Origin: SAR86 cluster bacterium SAR86B
GTDB taxonomy: Bacteria > Pseudomonadota > Gammaproteobacteria > Magnimaribacterales > D2472
Reading direction: 5' to 3'
Length of the DNA stretch: 64,000 nucleotides
Assembly (NCBI GenBank): GCA_905181955.1
Contig: CAJJAC010000005.1
Location: 44,915 to 108,914 of the forward strand
Shown here: positions 26,670 to 37,377 of the stretch, piece by piece
How the letters are laid out: each line of letters starts with the position of its first letter
How positions within the stretch are numbered: position 1 is the stretch's first letter
Made by a program: the position numbers and the translations under genes
The notes under the pieces: model-generated
Told to the model about the DNA's origin: nothing
The model's input: the letters and a program-made list of their open reading frames with translations, nothing else
Databases searched by the model: none

Positions 26670-27655
26670 AAACTTATAAAGCCTATCTAGTACAAGAGGA
26701 AGAGGGTTCGTATATAGGCTCTGTTCAGTCTGTTGATATTCCTGAAATTGAAGACAATCATTTGATAATTGATGTTGAATATTCATCACTAAATTATAAA
26801 GATGCTTTATCGGCATCTGGTCCTAAAAATGGAGTAACTAGAAACTATCCATTTGTTCCTGGTATTGATGCGGTAGGAAAAGTTTCTCAATCATCATCTG
26901 ATAGATTTAATATTGGCGATGAGGTAATAGTCACTGGTTATAGTATGGGCATGAGTGTCTATGGCGGATTTGGTGCAGTTATTCATGTTCCTGCAAACTG
27001 GGCAGCCAAACTTCCTGCAAACTTATCAGCAAAAGAAGCTATGAATTATGGTACAGCGGGTTTGACAGCTGCAGCATCTATTAAAAAGATCATTGATAAT
27101 GGGGTAGATAAAGATAAACCAATATTGGTCTCAGGCGCTACAGGCGGGGTTGGCTCTGTTGCAGTAAATATACTAAATAAATTAGGGTATAAGGTCCATG
27201 CAATTACAGGAAAAAATACTGAAGATCAGTTTCTTAAATCAATTGGTGCTGACTCTATTTTGCTTAGAAGTGAATTTATGGAGAATCCAACTAGACCATT
27301 AGATAAAGCTATATATGGTGGCGCTGTTGATACGGTTGGTGGAGATATACTTGCTAAAATTATTTCAATGATAGCTCCAAAATGCTCAGTATCAGCATGT
27401 GGTAATGTTGCTGGAATGGAACTAAATACAACAGTGTTTCCTTTTATTTTAAGAGGAGTTTCTTTGCTAGGTATTGATTCTGCTGAATCTGCTATTGAAT
27501 TTAAGGAATCCATTTGGGATCTCTTGTCAGGAAAGTGGAAAGTTGACCTTGAAAACTCTTCAAAGACAATTAGCTTAAGTGATGTTGGCGAAGAAATTAA
27601 AAGAATTTTAAATGGCGAGCAGGTCGGAAGAGTCGTCATTAAACATGGAGAATAA
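26666..27655 (+). CDS. acuI: AcuI/YhdH-family quinone oxidoreductase-like enzyme
   Basis: This medium-chain dehydrogenase (329 aa) belongs to the YhdH/AcuI group, whose characterised member reduces acryloyl-CoA to propionyl-CoA with NADPH. It has LNYKDALSASGPKNGVTRNYPFVPGIDAVG near the start, the nucleotide site LVSGATGGVGSVAVNIL and the family end RILNGEQVGRVVIKHGE. It is translationally coupled to an SDR that handles acyl-CoA, which fits acyl-CoA or DMSP-derived acrylate metabolism. The substrate is inferred from the family. Confidence 0.85.
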   Translation: MKTYKAYLVQEEEGSYIGSVQSVDIPEIEDNHLIIDVEYSSLNYKDALSASGPKNGVTRNYPFVPGIDAVGKVSQSSSDRFNIGDEVIVTGYSMGMSVYGGFGAVIHVPANWAAKLPANLSAKEAMNYGTAGLTAAASIKKIIDNGVDKDKPILVSGATGGVGSVAVNILNKLGYKVHAITGKNTEDQFLKSIGADSILLRSEFMENPTRPLDKAIYGGAVDTVGGDILAKIISMIAPKCSVSACGNVAGMELNTTVFPFILRGVSLLGIDSAESAIEFKESIWDLLSGKWKVDLENSSKTISLSDVGEEIKRILNGEQVGRVVIKHGE

Positions 27656-27659
27656 AAAT

Positions 27660-27791
27660 ATGAAAGACGATATAGATACTTTTTATGATGATGTTGAGGC
27701 TAATGAGGATAGCAAATCTGACGCTAAAGTCGCATTTATTATTATAGTCGTTGCAGTTATAACTGCACTTTATTGGGTTTCTGGTCAGTAA
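27660..27791 (+). CDS. 43-residue tail-anchored-like membrane peptide
   Basis: This frame is too short for most gene callers: ATG 27660 to TAA 27789-27791. The first 22 residues are strongly acidic (MKDDIDTFYDDVEANEDSKS) and the rest form one hydrophobic span (AFIIIVVAVITALYWV) with a short SGQ tail. It starts 4 bases after acuI, behind the AUG-proximal GGAG of the acuI end, so it is probably co-transcribed. I do not recognise the family. Confidence 0.6.
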   Translation: MKDDIDTFYDDVEANEDSKSDAKVAFIIIVVAVITALYWVSGQ

Positions 27792-27796
27792 AAAAT

Positions 27797-28744
<948 letters not shown>

Positions 28745-28808
28745 TCAAATATCTACAAATTGTGATTAATTCCAATATAATTAATCATATATTAATAATA
28801 ATTAAGCA

Positions 28809-31094
28809 ATGAATTCTCCATATACCAAAAGCATTCTTAAGAGTTTTCTTGGATTTACTCTGCTAGGTTTATGTTTATATATTTTTATAGCTCTTATTTC
28901 TTACAATTCATCTGATCCCGGCTTTTCTTCATTTTCACCTAATCAGGAGATACTTAATATGGGTGGCCCTTTTGGGGCTTGGGTCTCAGACATACTCTTT
29001 GTTTTTTTTGGAATAGCTACTTATATAATTCTAGCTCTTCTTGCTAGTATCTCTATTGAAACGATATTTTTTTCTAGTAAATATTCTTCAAAAGCTAAAT
29101 CATATTTCCGTTTACTTGGAGCAATAGTTACAGTTTTATGTGCATGCTCTTTATTTGAATTTTACTTAGAAGGTAAGACTTACCCTGAATTATCTGCAGG
29201 CGGCTTTGTTGGCAATTCAATATTTACTTTTTTATCAAGCATCTTTGGTCAGATAGGATCTTTGATATTTTTAATACTATTTTTAATACCTTCCTTCGCC
29301 TTAGCATTTAATTTTAGCTGGTCCAAAGTAATAGATTTAGTAGGTTCATTCTTACTTTTAGCAGCTAACAAATTAAAAGAGATAACTTTAAATTTTTATA
29401 ACAAAATTAAAAATTTCATTAAGAAATCAAGAGAAAAACAAAGATTGAGAGTTGAAGCTAATACAAAAAGAAAAGATGAAGAAGTTGCTCTAAAAAAACC
29501 TATTGAAATTAAAACCCCTGTTCAAGAGATTCAAAAAACTCCTGAGCCAGAAAGAACTAAATCAGACATTAAACCAATTCCCAAAAATACTTCGACTGTA
29601 AAACCTGTATCTGAAGATAAAAAAACTAGAATGCCGAGCACTGAGCTTTTAGATAGAGCACTTGATGATGGCTCTTCTTTATCCCAGGAGGATCTTAATG
29701 CTTTAGCAAGACTACTTGAGCTTAAGCTTGCAGAATTTGGAGTAACAGCAGAGGTTGTTTCAGTTTTACCAGGGCCAGTTGTTACTAGGTTTGAAATCGA
29801 GCTAGCTCCTGGAACTAAAGCTAGCAAGGTTACTAATATTGCTCAGGATATAGCTAGATCATTAGCAGTTAGTAGTGTCAGAGTAGTTGAGGTTATAGAG
29901 GGGAAATCAGTTGTTGGTATTGAAATACCTAACACAAATAGAAAAATGGTTCGTCTAACAGAGATACTTTCTTCCGACGCCTTTAAGTCATCCACATCAA
30001 GCTTATCACTGGCTCTGGGTCATGATATTGCAGGAAAACCTGTTGTTGTTGATCTTGCTAAAATGCCGCATTTATTAGTTGCTGGTACCACAGGATCGGG
30101 TAAATCTGTTGGTGTAAATGCTATGTTATTAAGTTTATTATTTAAATCTGATCCAGAGGATGTTCGTTTAATTATGATTGATCCCAAAATGCTTGAGCTA
30201 TCTGTTTATGATGGAATTCCTCATTTACTAACTCCTGTTATTACAGATATGACTGATGCCTCTAATGGCTTGCGCTGGTGTGTTGCAGAGATGGATCGAA
30301 GATATAAGCTGATGTCCGTAATGGGCGTTAGAAATCTTCAGGGGTTTAATAAAAAGATTGAAGATGCTGCAGCTAATGGCGAACAAATACCAGATCCTTT
30401 AACTGAAGATGAAGATGTTTATCTAGAAAAATTACCTTCAATTGTAGTAGTGGTAGATGAGTTTGCTGACATGATGATGCTTGTAGGTAAAAAAGTTGAA
30501 CATCTGATTGCTAGAATAGCTCAGAAAGCTAGAGCAGCAGGAATACATCTTATACTAGCAACACAAAGACCTTCAGTTGATGTTATTACTGGTTTAATTA
30601 AGGCAAACATACCTACAAGAATTGGTTTTCAAGTTTCCTCCAAAATTGATTCTAGAACTATCCTAGATCAGGGTGGAGCTGAGCAATTACTTGGATGGGG
30701 CGATATGCTTTATCTTCCTCCTGGGTTAAGTGTTCCTATAAGAGTTCATGGTGCTTTTGTTGGTGATGATGAAGTTCACAGAGTTGTGGCTGATTGGAAG
30801 AAAAGATCAGAGCCTGATTACATCGACAGCATCGTTTCAGATGTTCAGGATACAGGTCCTATTCCAGGATGGTCTAATGAAAATTCAAATGATGAAGAAG
30901 CAGATGAGCTTTATGACGAAGCAGTTAATTTTGTTATTGATTCTAGAAGGGCTTCAATTTCAGCTGTGCAAAGAAAACTAAGAATTGGTTATAACAGAGC
31001 TGCAAGAATAATAGAAACGATGGAGCAAGCAGGTATAGTAACTGAGATGAGCTCAAATGGTTCAAGAGAAGTAATGGTCCCAAAAAGAACATAA
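28809..31094 (+). CDS. ftsK: DNA translocase FtsK
   Basis: This septal DNA pump (761 aa) moves chromosome ends through the closing septum. Four membrane spans occupy about 10-165. They are followed by a short, charged linker (about 195-285), much shorter than in E. coli FtsK, then the alpha/beta motor with Walker [14 protein letters not shown] (near 425) and Walker [13 protein letters not shown]. The C-terminal gamma winged helix ([41 protein letters not shown]) reads KOPS-type polarity sequences. It heads the ftsK-lolA-crcB-serS run. Confidence 0.96.
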   Translation: MNSPYTKSILKSFLGFTLLGLCLYIFIALISYNSSDPGFSSFSPNQEILNMGGPFGAWVSDILFVFFGIATYIILALLASISIETIFFSSKYSSKAKSYFRLLGAIVTVLCACSLFEFYLEGKTYPELSAGGFVGNSIFTFLSSIFGQIGSLIFLILFLIPSFALAFNFSWSKVIDLVGSFLLLAANKLKEITLNFYNKIKNFIKKSREKQRLRVEANTKRKDEEVALKKPIEIKTPVQEIQKTPEPERTKSDIKPIPKNTSTVKPVSEDKKTRMPSTELLDRALDDGSSLSQEDLNALARLLELKLAEFGVTAEVVSVLPGPVVTRFEIELAPGTKASKVTNIAQDIARSLAVSSVRVVEVIEGKSVVGIEIPNTNRKMVRLTEILSSDAFKSSTSSLSLALGHDIAGKPVVVDLAKMPHLLVAGTTGSGKSVGVNAMLLSLLFKSDPEDVRLIMIDPKMLELSVYDGIPHLLTPVITDMTDASNGLRWCVAEMDRRYKLMSVMGVRNLQGFNKKIEDAAANGEQIPDPLTEDEDVYLEKLPSIVVVVDEFADMMMLVGKKVEHLIARIAQKARAAGIHLILATQRPSVDVITGLIKANIPTRIGFQVSSKIDSRTILDQGGAEQLLGWGDMLYLPPGLSVPIRVHGAFVGDDEVHRVVADWKKRSEPDYIDSIVSDVQDTGPIPGWSNENSNDEEADELYDEAVNFVIDSRRASISAVQRKLRIGYNRAARIIETMEQAGIVTEMSSNGSREVMVPKRT

Positions 31095-31099
31095 CTTTA

Positions 31100-31618
31100 A
31101 TGAGATTAATATATTTAGCTCTTCTTTTAACCAGCCCTCTAACTTTTTCAAATGATCTTACAAGCCTTTTTAATAATTCTTTTAAGAATTCAAGTTTAGC
31201 TTTTATTCAATCTTCGATTAATCCTTATACAAATTCAATTGATAAAAGTGAAGGTAGGATTTTAAAAAATAAAGAAGGAGCAATTTTTTATGTTGATCAC
31301 CCTTTTAAAGAAAAATATGAACTGACTAAGGATGAAATTATCATTACAGACATAGAGCTAAATCAGACATCAAGAATGCAGTTAAGCGATCTTGAAGACA
31401 ACATGCTAATAGATATCCTTTTAAATGGTCTTGCTGTTAATAATTCAAGTTACGATTTAGAATTTGACAGAGACACTATCTTTATTAAGTCTTCGCTTGG
31501 AGAGGGTTACAATCAAATAGAGGTTAAATTTAAAGAGAATAAGATTTATTATTTAAAATATAATGACAATCTTAATATTGAGAATTTAATTATGTTTAAA
31601 AACTTAGCAGTGAATTGA
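31100..31618 (+). CDS. lolA: Outer-membrane lipoprotein carrier LolA
   Basis: This periplasmic carrier (172 aa) takes lipoproteins from LolCDE to the outer membrane. A signal peptide (about 1-18) is followed by a small beta-sheet domain with the family features SEGRILKNKEGAIFYVDHPFKEKYELTKDEIIITD. The sequence is shorter and more divergent than E. coli LolA (about 200 aa). Its position directly after ftsK, as in many gammaproteobacteria, is strong support. Confidence 0.85.
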   Translation: MRLIYLALLLTSPLTFSNDLTSLFNNSFKNSSLAFIQSSINPYTNSIDKSEGRILKNKEGAIFYVDHPFKEKYELTKDEIIITDIELNQTSRMQLSDLEDNMLIDILLNGLAVNNSSYDLEFDRDTIFIKSSLGEGYNQIEVKFKENKIYYLKYNDNLNIENLIMFKNLAVN

Positions 31619-31980
31619 TGAACATTTTATTTATAGGAATTGGTGGAGCCTTGGGAGCTATTTCTAGATATGGGCTAACAGAAATAATTACAAAATATTT
31701 TTCAACTAGCCAGCACATAGGAACACTTGGGGTTAACGTCGTTGGATGTCTTCTTGTAGGCCTTCTTTTTGGCTTTTTAGCAGATATGAAATCTGAGGTG
31801 CAAGTATTTTTCGTTATTGGCTTTTTAGGATCTTTTACAACTATGTCTGCTTTCTCAATGCAAACTGTCGAAATGTTTAATAATCAAAACTTTGGTGAAG
31901 CAGCTCTATATATATTAATGACAATTGTATTTACAATATCAGCAACCTACATAGGTTTAACATTAGGAGCATTAAAGTAA
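31618..31980 (+). CDS. crcB: Fluoride channel CrcB/Fluc
   Basis: This small four-span membrane protein (120 aa) dimerises to export fluoride. It has GIGGALGAISRYGLTE at the N-terminus, TLGVNVVGCLLVGLLFGF and the signature GFLGSFTTMSAFSMQTVEM with the pore phenylalanines. The ATG at 31618 overlaps the lolA stop by one base (TGATG). An upstream in-frame TTG is possible but less likely. No fluoride riboswitch was seen; the gene is inside an operon. Confidence 0.93.
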   Translation: MNILFIGIGGALGAISRYGLTEIITKYFSTSQHIGTLGVNVVGCLLVGLLFGFLADMKSEVQVFFVIGFLGSFTTMSAFSMQTVEMFNNQNFGEAALYILMTIVFTISATYIGLTLGALK

Positions 31981-31981
31981 T

Positions 31982-33229
31982 ATGTTAGATATAAAATTAT
32001 TAAGAGATTCTCCAACCGAAGTATCAGATGCTCTTAATAATAAAGGCTATTTATTAGATATTAAAAAATTTACTGAAATAGACTTAAAAAGAAAAACATT
32101 ACAAATTGATGTTGAGTCTTTGCAGTCAGAAAGAAAGACATTATCAAATAAATTTGCCGAGTTAAAAAAATCAGGAGCTTCTACTGATGTTTTAAAAAGT
32201 GATATAGATAAGATTAATGATAGTTTAAAAGTTGGCGAAGAAGGATTGAAAAGTATTCAAACCGAATTAGAAATTTTTTTATTAGACATTCCTAATATTC
32301 CTCATCCCAATGCGCCTTTAGGCTCTAGCGAGAATGATAATGTTGTAATTAGAAAATTTGGCGAGCCTAGCTCGTCAAATACAAAAGATCATATTGAGAT
32401 TGCTAGAGATATTGATTCTGAATTAGCTGTAAAATTATCAGGTACCCGTTTTTCTGTTTTAAGGAATGATATTGCAAAGCTTCAAAGAGGGCTGATAGAT
32501 CTAATGCTTAATTTGGCTATTAAAAATGGTTATCAAGAGCACTATGTTCCATTTATTGCAAATGCAGATTCTCTTCAAGCAACTGGTCAACTTCCTAAAT
32601 TTGAAGAAGATTTATTTAAACTCTCAAATGACATGTATCTCATTCCAACTGCTGAAGTTCCTCTCACAAACCTATTTAGAAATACTATCAACGATTCAGC
32701 TGACTTGCCTATCAAGCTAACAGCTCATACCCCTTGTTTTCGTTCTGAAGCTGGAAGCTACGGTAAAGATACCAAAGGCCTTATTAGGCAACACCAATTT
32801 GAAAAGGTTGAATTAGTTCAAATAGTTCATCCTGATTATTCTTATGATGCTCTTGATGGCTTGCTTGCTAATGCGGAAGAAGTTTTGCAAGTGCTTGAAT
32901 TGCCTTATCAGGTTGTTGAGCTTTGTTCAGGTGATCTTGGTTTTACTGCAGCAAAGACATATGACATTGAGGTGTGGATGCCGAGTCAGAATAAATATAG
33001 AGAAATTTCATCATGTTCTAATTTTTTAGATTTTCAGGCTAGAAGAGGAAAAATACGACTTAAAGATGGAAAAGATAAAGTTTTTGCTCATACTATTAAT
33101 GGATCTGCATTAGCCGCTGGCAGGGCGCTTATTGCAGTTATAGAAAATAATTTTGATGGCAAAACTTCAATAAAAGTCCCACAAGCTTTGGTTAAATTTA
33201 TGGATAAAACCCACATTGATTTAACTTAA
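31982..33229 (+). CDS. serS: Seryl-tRNA synthetase
   Basis: This class II synthetase (415 aa) charges tRNA-Ser. The N-terminal coiled-coil arm covers about 30-105. The core has LPKFEEDLFKL, motif 2 PCFRSEAGSYGKDTKGLIRQHQFEKVELV and motif 3 NGSALAAGRALIAVIENN. It starts one base after the crcB stop. Length and motifs are complete. Confidence 0.97.
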   Translation: MLDIKLLRDSPTEVSDALNNKGYLLDIKKFTEIDLKRKTLQIDVESLQSERKTLSNKFAELKKSGASTDVLKSDIDKINDSLKVGEEGLKSIQTELEIFLLDIPNIPHPNAPLGSSENDNVVIRKFGEPSSSNTKDHIEIARDIDSELAVKLSGTRFSVLRNDIAKLQRGLIDLMLNLAIKNGYQEHYVPFIANADSLQATGQLPKFEEDLFKLSNDMYLIPTAEVPLTNLFRNTINDSADLPIKLTAHTPCFRSEAGSYGKDTKGLIRQHQFEKVELVQIVHPDYSYDALDGLLANAEEVLQVLELPYQVVELCSGDLGFTAAKTYDIEVWMPSQNKYREISSCSNFLDFQARRGKIRLKDGKDKVFAHTINGSALAAGRALIAVIENNFDGKTSIKVPQALVKFMDKTHIDLT

Positions 33230-33364
33230 TCAAGTTAAGATCTGAGAAGTTTCAAAAGCTGACAAAGAAATCACATTAATGAGCCTAGTTTCTCTTTCCT
33301 AGAATGGCAAAAAGGTATATTATTAATTTATATTAATCTTATCTTGTCAAAAAGAGGAACTGTT
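33230..33364. promoter_or_regulatory. Upstream region of the Oar-like receptor
   Basis: This gap of 135 bases contains no small frame or terminator I can support. The receptor promoter is probably in its last 60 bases (AT-rich TATATTATT at about 33316-33324). AGAGGA at 33353-33358 is the ribosome site. Confidence 0.3.
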
Positions 33365-36300
33365 ATGAATAAGTGGTATTTATCTTTGTTAACTGTATTT
33401 TTTATTAGTGGATCTGTATATTCAGCTAATGAAACAACATCTTCGATTCGTGGTGATGTTAATGTTTCAGACGCTTCTATACAAATTACACATACCCCAA
33501 CTGGGTCTTCAAAAACTGTAATTTCAGGCGCCGACGGATCATTTTCCGTTGCTAACTTGAGACCAGGTGGACCATATGTAATTAAAGTAAGTAAAGAGGG
33601 ATACAATTCTGAAATGCTTTCTGGTGTTTATTTGAATGTATCTCAGACATCCAATATTGATGTTAGTCTTTCTGGAGGCTCAATGGATGAAGTTGTAGTC
33701 ACCGGTGTCAAAACATCATTTACTAAATTTGGTTCTGGTCTTTCTATTTCTGCTGCTGATATTGAAGGTACTCCAAGTATCGAAAGATCAATTTCAGAAT
33801 ATGTAAAGAAAGATTCAAGAATTGTTGTTAATGGACAAGCAAGAAATGCATCAATTTCTGTTTCTGGAACAAATAATAGATATAACAACTTTACTGTTGA
33901 CGGTGTTGCTCAGAATGATCCATTGGGATTAAATGCTAATGGTTTTCCATCAGTAAGAAACCCAATAAGTATTGAAACATTAGAACAAATTTCAGTCGAC
34001 ATAAGCCCATTTGATGTTTCTAAAGGAAACTTTACAGGCGCAAGTATTAATGCTGTTACTAAATCTGGTACTAATGAGTTTAAAGGGATGGGTTACTACT
34101 ACTCAACAGATGAAAATAATGTTGGTGACTTGAACGGAAGTGCTCCAAGTCAGTTTGAAGACGAGACTACAGGTTTTGTTTTAGGCGGACCAATTATTAA
34201 AGATAAACTTTTCTTCTTTACTGCATATGAAGAATTTGAATCATTAACTCCTTCTGAAGAAGTTTCATACCGAATTGCTGATCAGGCTCTTATAGATAGA
34301 ATTACAAATATTACAAAAACTTTGTATAACTATGATCCAGGATCACCAAATTTCTCTCCTCCACCAGAAATGGCCGAGAAGCAACTTACAAAGATTGATT
34401 ACATTGTGAACGACAGAAATAGATTAGAGTATGTTTACAGTTATTCAGAAGATAACTCTGTAAAACCTTATAACTACGATATTAGATTTAGTTCTCATTA
34501 TTACAACTATCCAACAACGAATGAGAAATCTACTTATTCTTGGTATGGTGATTTAACAGATAATTTCTATGTACAAGCTAAATTTTCAGATGTCGAATAC
34601 ACAAATGATCAGGATGCTTTGGGTGGAGAAGATTTCCCTCATGTTGAAATTAGAATTACTGATTCAATGGGTGGATATACAAGTGGTTCTAGAGAATCAA
34701 TCTTCCTAGGTGGAGATAAGTACAGAAGTGCTAATGAAACATCTGCTACTGATGAAATTTTAAATATTAAAGGTGTATTAACAATTGGTGATCATGAGAT
34801 AACAATGGGTTATGACTCTATTGATAAATTTGTTAGTAATCTATTTATTTCAAGAGAAGATGGAGCGTATCAGTTTAAAGGAGTAGATAACTTTGAAGCA
34901 GGTATTCCTAGTTTCTTTAGATTTAATCAATCAGCAACAGGCGATCCTTATGATGCAGCTGCTGCATTCTCAGGAACATTTAAAACTATCTACATACAAG
35001 ATAAAATGTATGTCTCTGATATCTTAACTGTTTTAGCTGGACTAAGGCTTGATTCATTTGCAATGGATAATGGACCTATGTATAACGAATTAGCTTCACA
35101 AAAACATGGTTTTTCTAATTCTACACCTGCTAAATCAAGAATTATTCAGCCTAGAGTTGGATTTAATTTAGATGCAACAGATTTAATGTTCTCAAATTCA
35201 AGCAGGGTAGTTTCTGCTGAGTTAAGAGGGGGTATTGGACTATTTGCTGGAAGAGTTCCTAATGTATGGTTAGCAAGTCCATTCTCAAATTCTGGTATTG
35301 CTACTTATGGAGCTAGATACTATTCTCCTTGTCCTGTTGCCGGAGACCCAACATGTTTCTACGGCGATTCTGATTTATACGCTTTAATTCCTCCAGGATC
35401 TGTTTCTCCGGGTGGAGCTGAGGCTATTGACCCAAACTATGAAACTCCATCAACTTGGAAGACTTCAGTAGAGTTAGATCTAACAACTGCTAATGGATAC
35501 AATCTAAGACTAGCTTACAACAGAGATGATGCTAAAGAAGGCATGGGCTTCTATGATTCTACTCATACTGTAGATCAAGCTTCTCCAACAGGTATTGTTT
35601 CATATAACGGATATGGCCATACAGTTATCTCAAATGCAGAAGGTACAAGCTCAGAGTCAATGACTTTTGGATTTGATAAAGACTTTGATAATGGAACAAG
35701 TGTTTTCGCTAGTTATACTAATATGAAAGCTTCAAGTGGCTGGTCAGCAACTTCTTCACAGGCTTCTTCAAATCTAAGATATCAAGTTAATGCAGATATT
35801 AAAAATGTTCCTGTAGCACCAACAAATTGGTCAAATGAACATAGATTAGTAATGGGGCTAGATAAAACAATGAATATCTTTGATGGCGCGCCTACAAAAG
35901 TTTCACTTTTCTATAAAGCTTACTCAGGATCACCATTTAGTTATGTTCTTGATGGATTTGATAATGGTTTAGATGATGGAAGTACATTAATGTATGTTCC
36001 TACAGCCGGCGATGCTAATGTTGTCTATGATGGAGTATCAGAAGCAGATGTTATGAACGCTATCACAAAAGCTGGCTTGAACAGCTGGGCTGGAAGAGTA
36101 ATGCCTAGAAATCATTCTACATTGCCTTGGACTAAGCAACTTGATATGAGAATAGCTCAAGAAGTTCCAACATTTATTGATGGTCATAAGCTATTTATCT
36201 ATCTAGATGTTCTAAATCTAATGAACTTGATTGATGATGAAAAAGGCCATCAAAAGTACTATAGTTATGGAACAAGAGGTTTTCTTGAATCAGATGGATT

Positions 36301-36409
36301 TAATTCAGCTGGGCAAATTATCATCACTGGTATAGATGATAGAGGTCCTAGTACAGATTCATATAGCTCACGTTACAGAATGCAGTTAGGCTTTGCTTAC
36401 AAATTCTAA
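33365..36409 (+). CDS. TonB-dependent receptor with carboxypeptidase-regulatory-like domain (Oar-like)
   Basis: This outer-membrane receptor (1014 aa) carries a signal peptide (about 1-20). An N-terminal CarboxypepD_reg/Cna-like beta domain (about 22-105) follows, with TSSIRGDVNVSDASIQITH and GSSKTVISGADGSFSVANLRPG. The plug begins at DEVVVTGVKTSF, and a large barrel ends in QLGFAYKF. This arrangement is that of Oar proteins; one relative exports a protease in Myxococcus, while most are thought to import large or protein-derived substrates. The frame is open from a TTG at 33344, but the ATG at 33365 follows AGAGGA. An intrinsic terminator follows. Confidence 0.9.
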   Translation: MNKWYLSLLTVFFISGSVYSANETTSSIRGDVNVSDASIQITHTPTGSSKTVISGADGSFSVANLRPGGPYVIKVSKEGYNSEMLSGVYLNVSQTSNIDVSLSGGSMDEVVVTGVKTSFTKFGSGLSISAADIEGTPSIERSISEYVKKDSRIVVNGQARNASISVSGTNNRYNNFTVDGVAQNDPLGLNANGFPSVRNPISIETLEQISVDISPFDVSKGNFTGASINAVTKSGTNEFKGMGYYYSTDENNVGDLNGSAPSQFEDETTGFVLGGPIIKDKLFFFTAYEEFESLTPSEEVSYRIADQALIDRITNITKTLYNYDPGSPNFSPPPEMAEKQLTKIDYIVNDRNRLEYVYSYSEDNSVKPYNYDIRFSSHYYNYPTTNEKSTYSWYGDLTDNFYVQAKFSDVEYTNDQDALGGEDFPHVEIRITDSMGGYTSGSRESIFLGGDKYRSANETSATDEILNIKGVLTIGDHEITMGYDSIDKFVSNLFISREDGAYQFKGVDNFEAGIPSFFRFNQSATGDPYDAAAAFSGTFKTIYIQDKMYVSDILTVLAGLRLDSFAMDNGPMYNELASQKHGFSNSTPAKSRIIQPRVGFNLDATDLMFSNSSRVVSAELRGGIGLFAGRVPNVWLASPFSNSGIATYGARYYSPCPVAGDPTCFYGDSDLYALIPPGSVSPGGAEAIDPNYETPSTWKTSVELDLTTANGYNLRLAYNRDDAKEGMGFYDSTHTVDQASPTGIVSYNGYGHTVISNAEGTSSESMTFGFDKDFDNGTSVFASYTNMKASSGWSATSSQASSNLRYQVNADIKNVPVAPTNWSNEHRLVMGLDKTMNIFDGAPTKVSLFYKAYSGSPFSYVLDGFDNGLDDGSTLMYVPTAGDANVVYDGVSEADVMNAITKAGLNSWAGRVMPRNHSTLPWTKQLDMRIAQEVPTFIDGHKLFIYLDVLNLMNLIDDEKGHQKYYSYGTRGFLESDGFNSAGQIIITGIDDRGPSTDSYSSRYRMQLGFAYKF

Positions 36410-36425
36410 TAGCAATTAGTTGATT

Positions 36426-36455
36426 AAAAAGGGCAGTTCACTGCCCTTTTTTTTG
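36426..36455 (+). terminator. Intrinsic terminator after the Oar-like receptor
   Basis: GGGCAG (36431-36436), loop TTCA, CTGCCC (36441-36446), then eight T. A preceding A-run extends the stem. It ends about 14 bases before the next ATG. Confidence 0.92.
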
Positions 36456-36468
36456 TTAAAATAATATT

Positions 36469-37374
36469 ATGTCAAATCAAGTAATACCAGAATTATCCTA
36501 TCTAGATATTAAAGATGGTAATAAAGAAGCTTTAATGGAGCTTAAAAATGCTTTAACCGAGTATGGTTTTTTTAGCATTACTGATCACGGGATAGACTCG
36601 CAACTACTAGCTAATAGTTATAGTTTATCTAAAGAATTTTTTGATTTATCGGTAGATAGTAAAGTTAAGTATGCATTTCCACAAAACGCGGGAGCAAGAG
36701 GGTATACCCCATTCGGTAAAGAGACAGCTCTTGGGGAAGTGACACCAGATCAAAAAGAATTTTGGCATCATGGTCCGAATATGGATAAGAGCTATGATTC
36801 TAGAATTCATACCAATATTAACGTGGAAGAAATTACAGAATTTAATGATAATTTTGATGAATTATTTTTAGCTATCAATAGCTTAGGCATGAATGTTCTT
36901 AAAATTATAGCGCTACTGCTAAATCAAGATTCTAATTTCTTTGATCCATGGACAAATAAAGGTAATTCACTTTTAAGACTTATTCACTATCCACCTGTTA
37001 CAAACGATACCAATAATTTACGTGCTAGAGCTCACGAAGATATAAACCTTATAACTTTATTAGTTGGGGCTGAAGAGTCGGGTCTGGAAGTTAAATCTAA
37101 AAAAGGTGATTGGATTCCCATAAAGGCATCTTCTAATGCAATAGTTTGTAATATTGGAGATATGATGCAGCTTGTTACAGATGGGATGTTATTGAGCACA
37201 ACTCATAGAGTTATTAATTACCCTGGATCAAAATCAAAATCACGTTACAGTATTCCATTTTTTCTTCATCCGGCACCCAATATAGTTCTTAAATCTATAT
37301 TTAATGATGAGGATGAGGGTGTCTTAGCTGACGATTTTTTAAATGAAAGATTAAAAGCTATTAAGTTATACTAA
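36469..37374 (+). CDS. 2-oxoglutarate/Fe(II) oxygenase, isopenicillin N synthase-like
   Basis: This non-haem iron oxygenase (301 aa) is built like plant and bacterial DIOX proteins. The N-terminal DIOX_N region has IPELSYLDIKDG and YGFFSITDHGIDSQLL. The iron triad is H and D in RAHEDINLITLL and the distal His in STTHRVINYPG; the 2-oxoglutarate-binding Arg and Ser are in SRYSIPFF. Family members include gibberellin oxidases and flavonol synthases, so the substrate cannot be named. The start comes close behind the terminator and lacks a clear ribosome site. A nucleoside carrier gene follows after 3 bases. Confidence 0.88.
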   Translation: MSNQVIPELSYLDIKDGNKEALMELKNALTEYGFFSITDHGIDSQLLANSYSLSKEFFDLSVDSKVKYAFPQNAGARGYTPFGKETALGEVTPDQKEFWHHGPNMDKSYDSRIHTNINVEEITEFNDNFDELFLAINSLGMNVLKIIALLLNQDSNFFDPWTNKGNSLLRLIHYPPVTNDTNNLRARAHEDINLITLLVGAEESGLEVKSKKGDWIPIKASSNAIVCNIGDMMQLVTDGMLLSTTHRVINYPGSKSKSRYSIPFFLHPAPNIVLKSIFNDEDEGVLADDFLNERLKAIKLY

Positions 37375-37377
37375 GCC

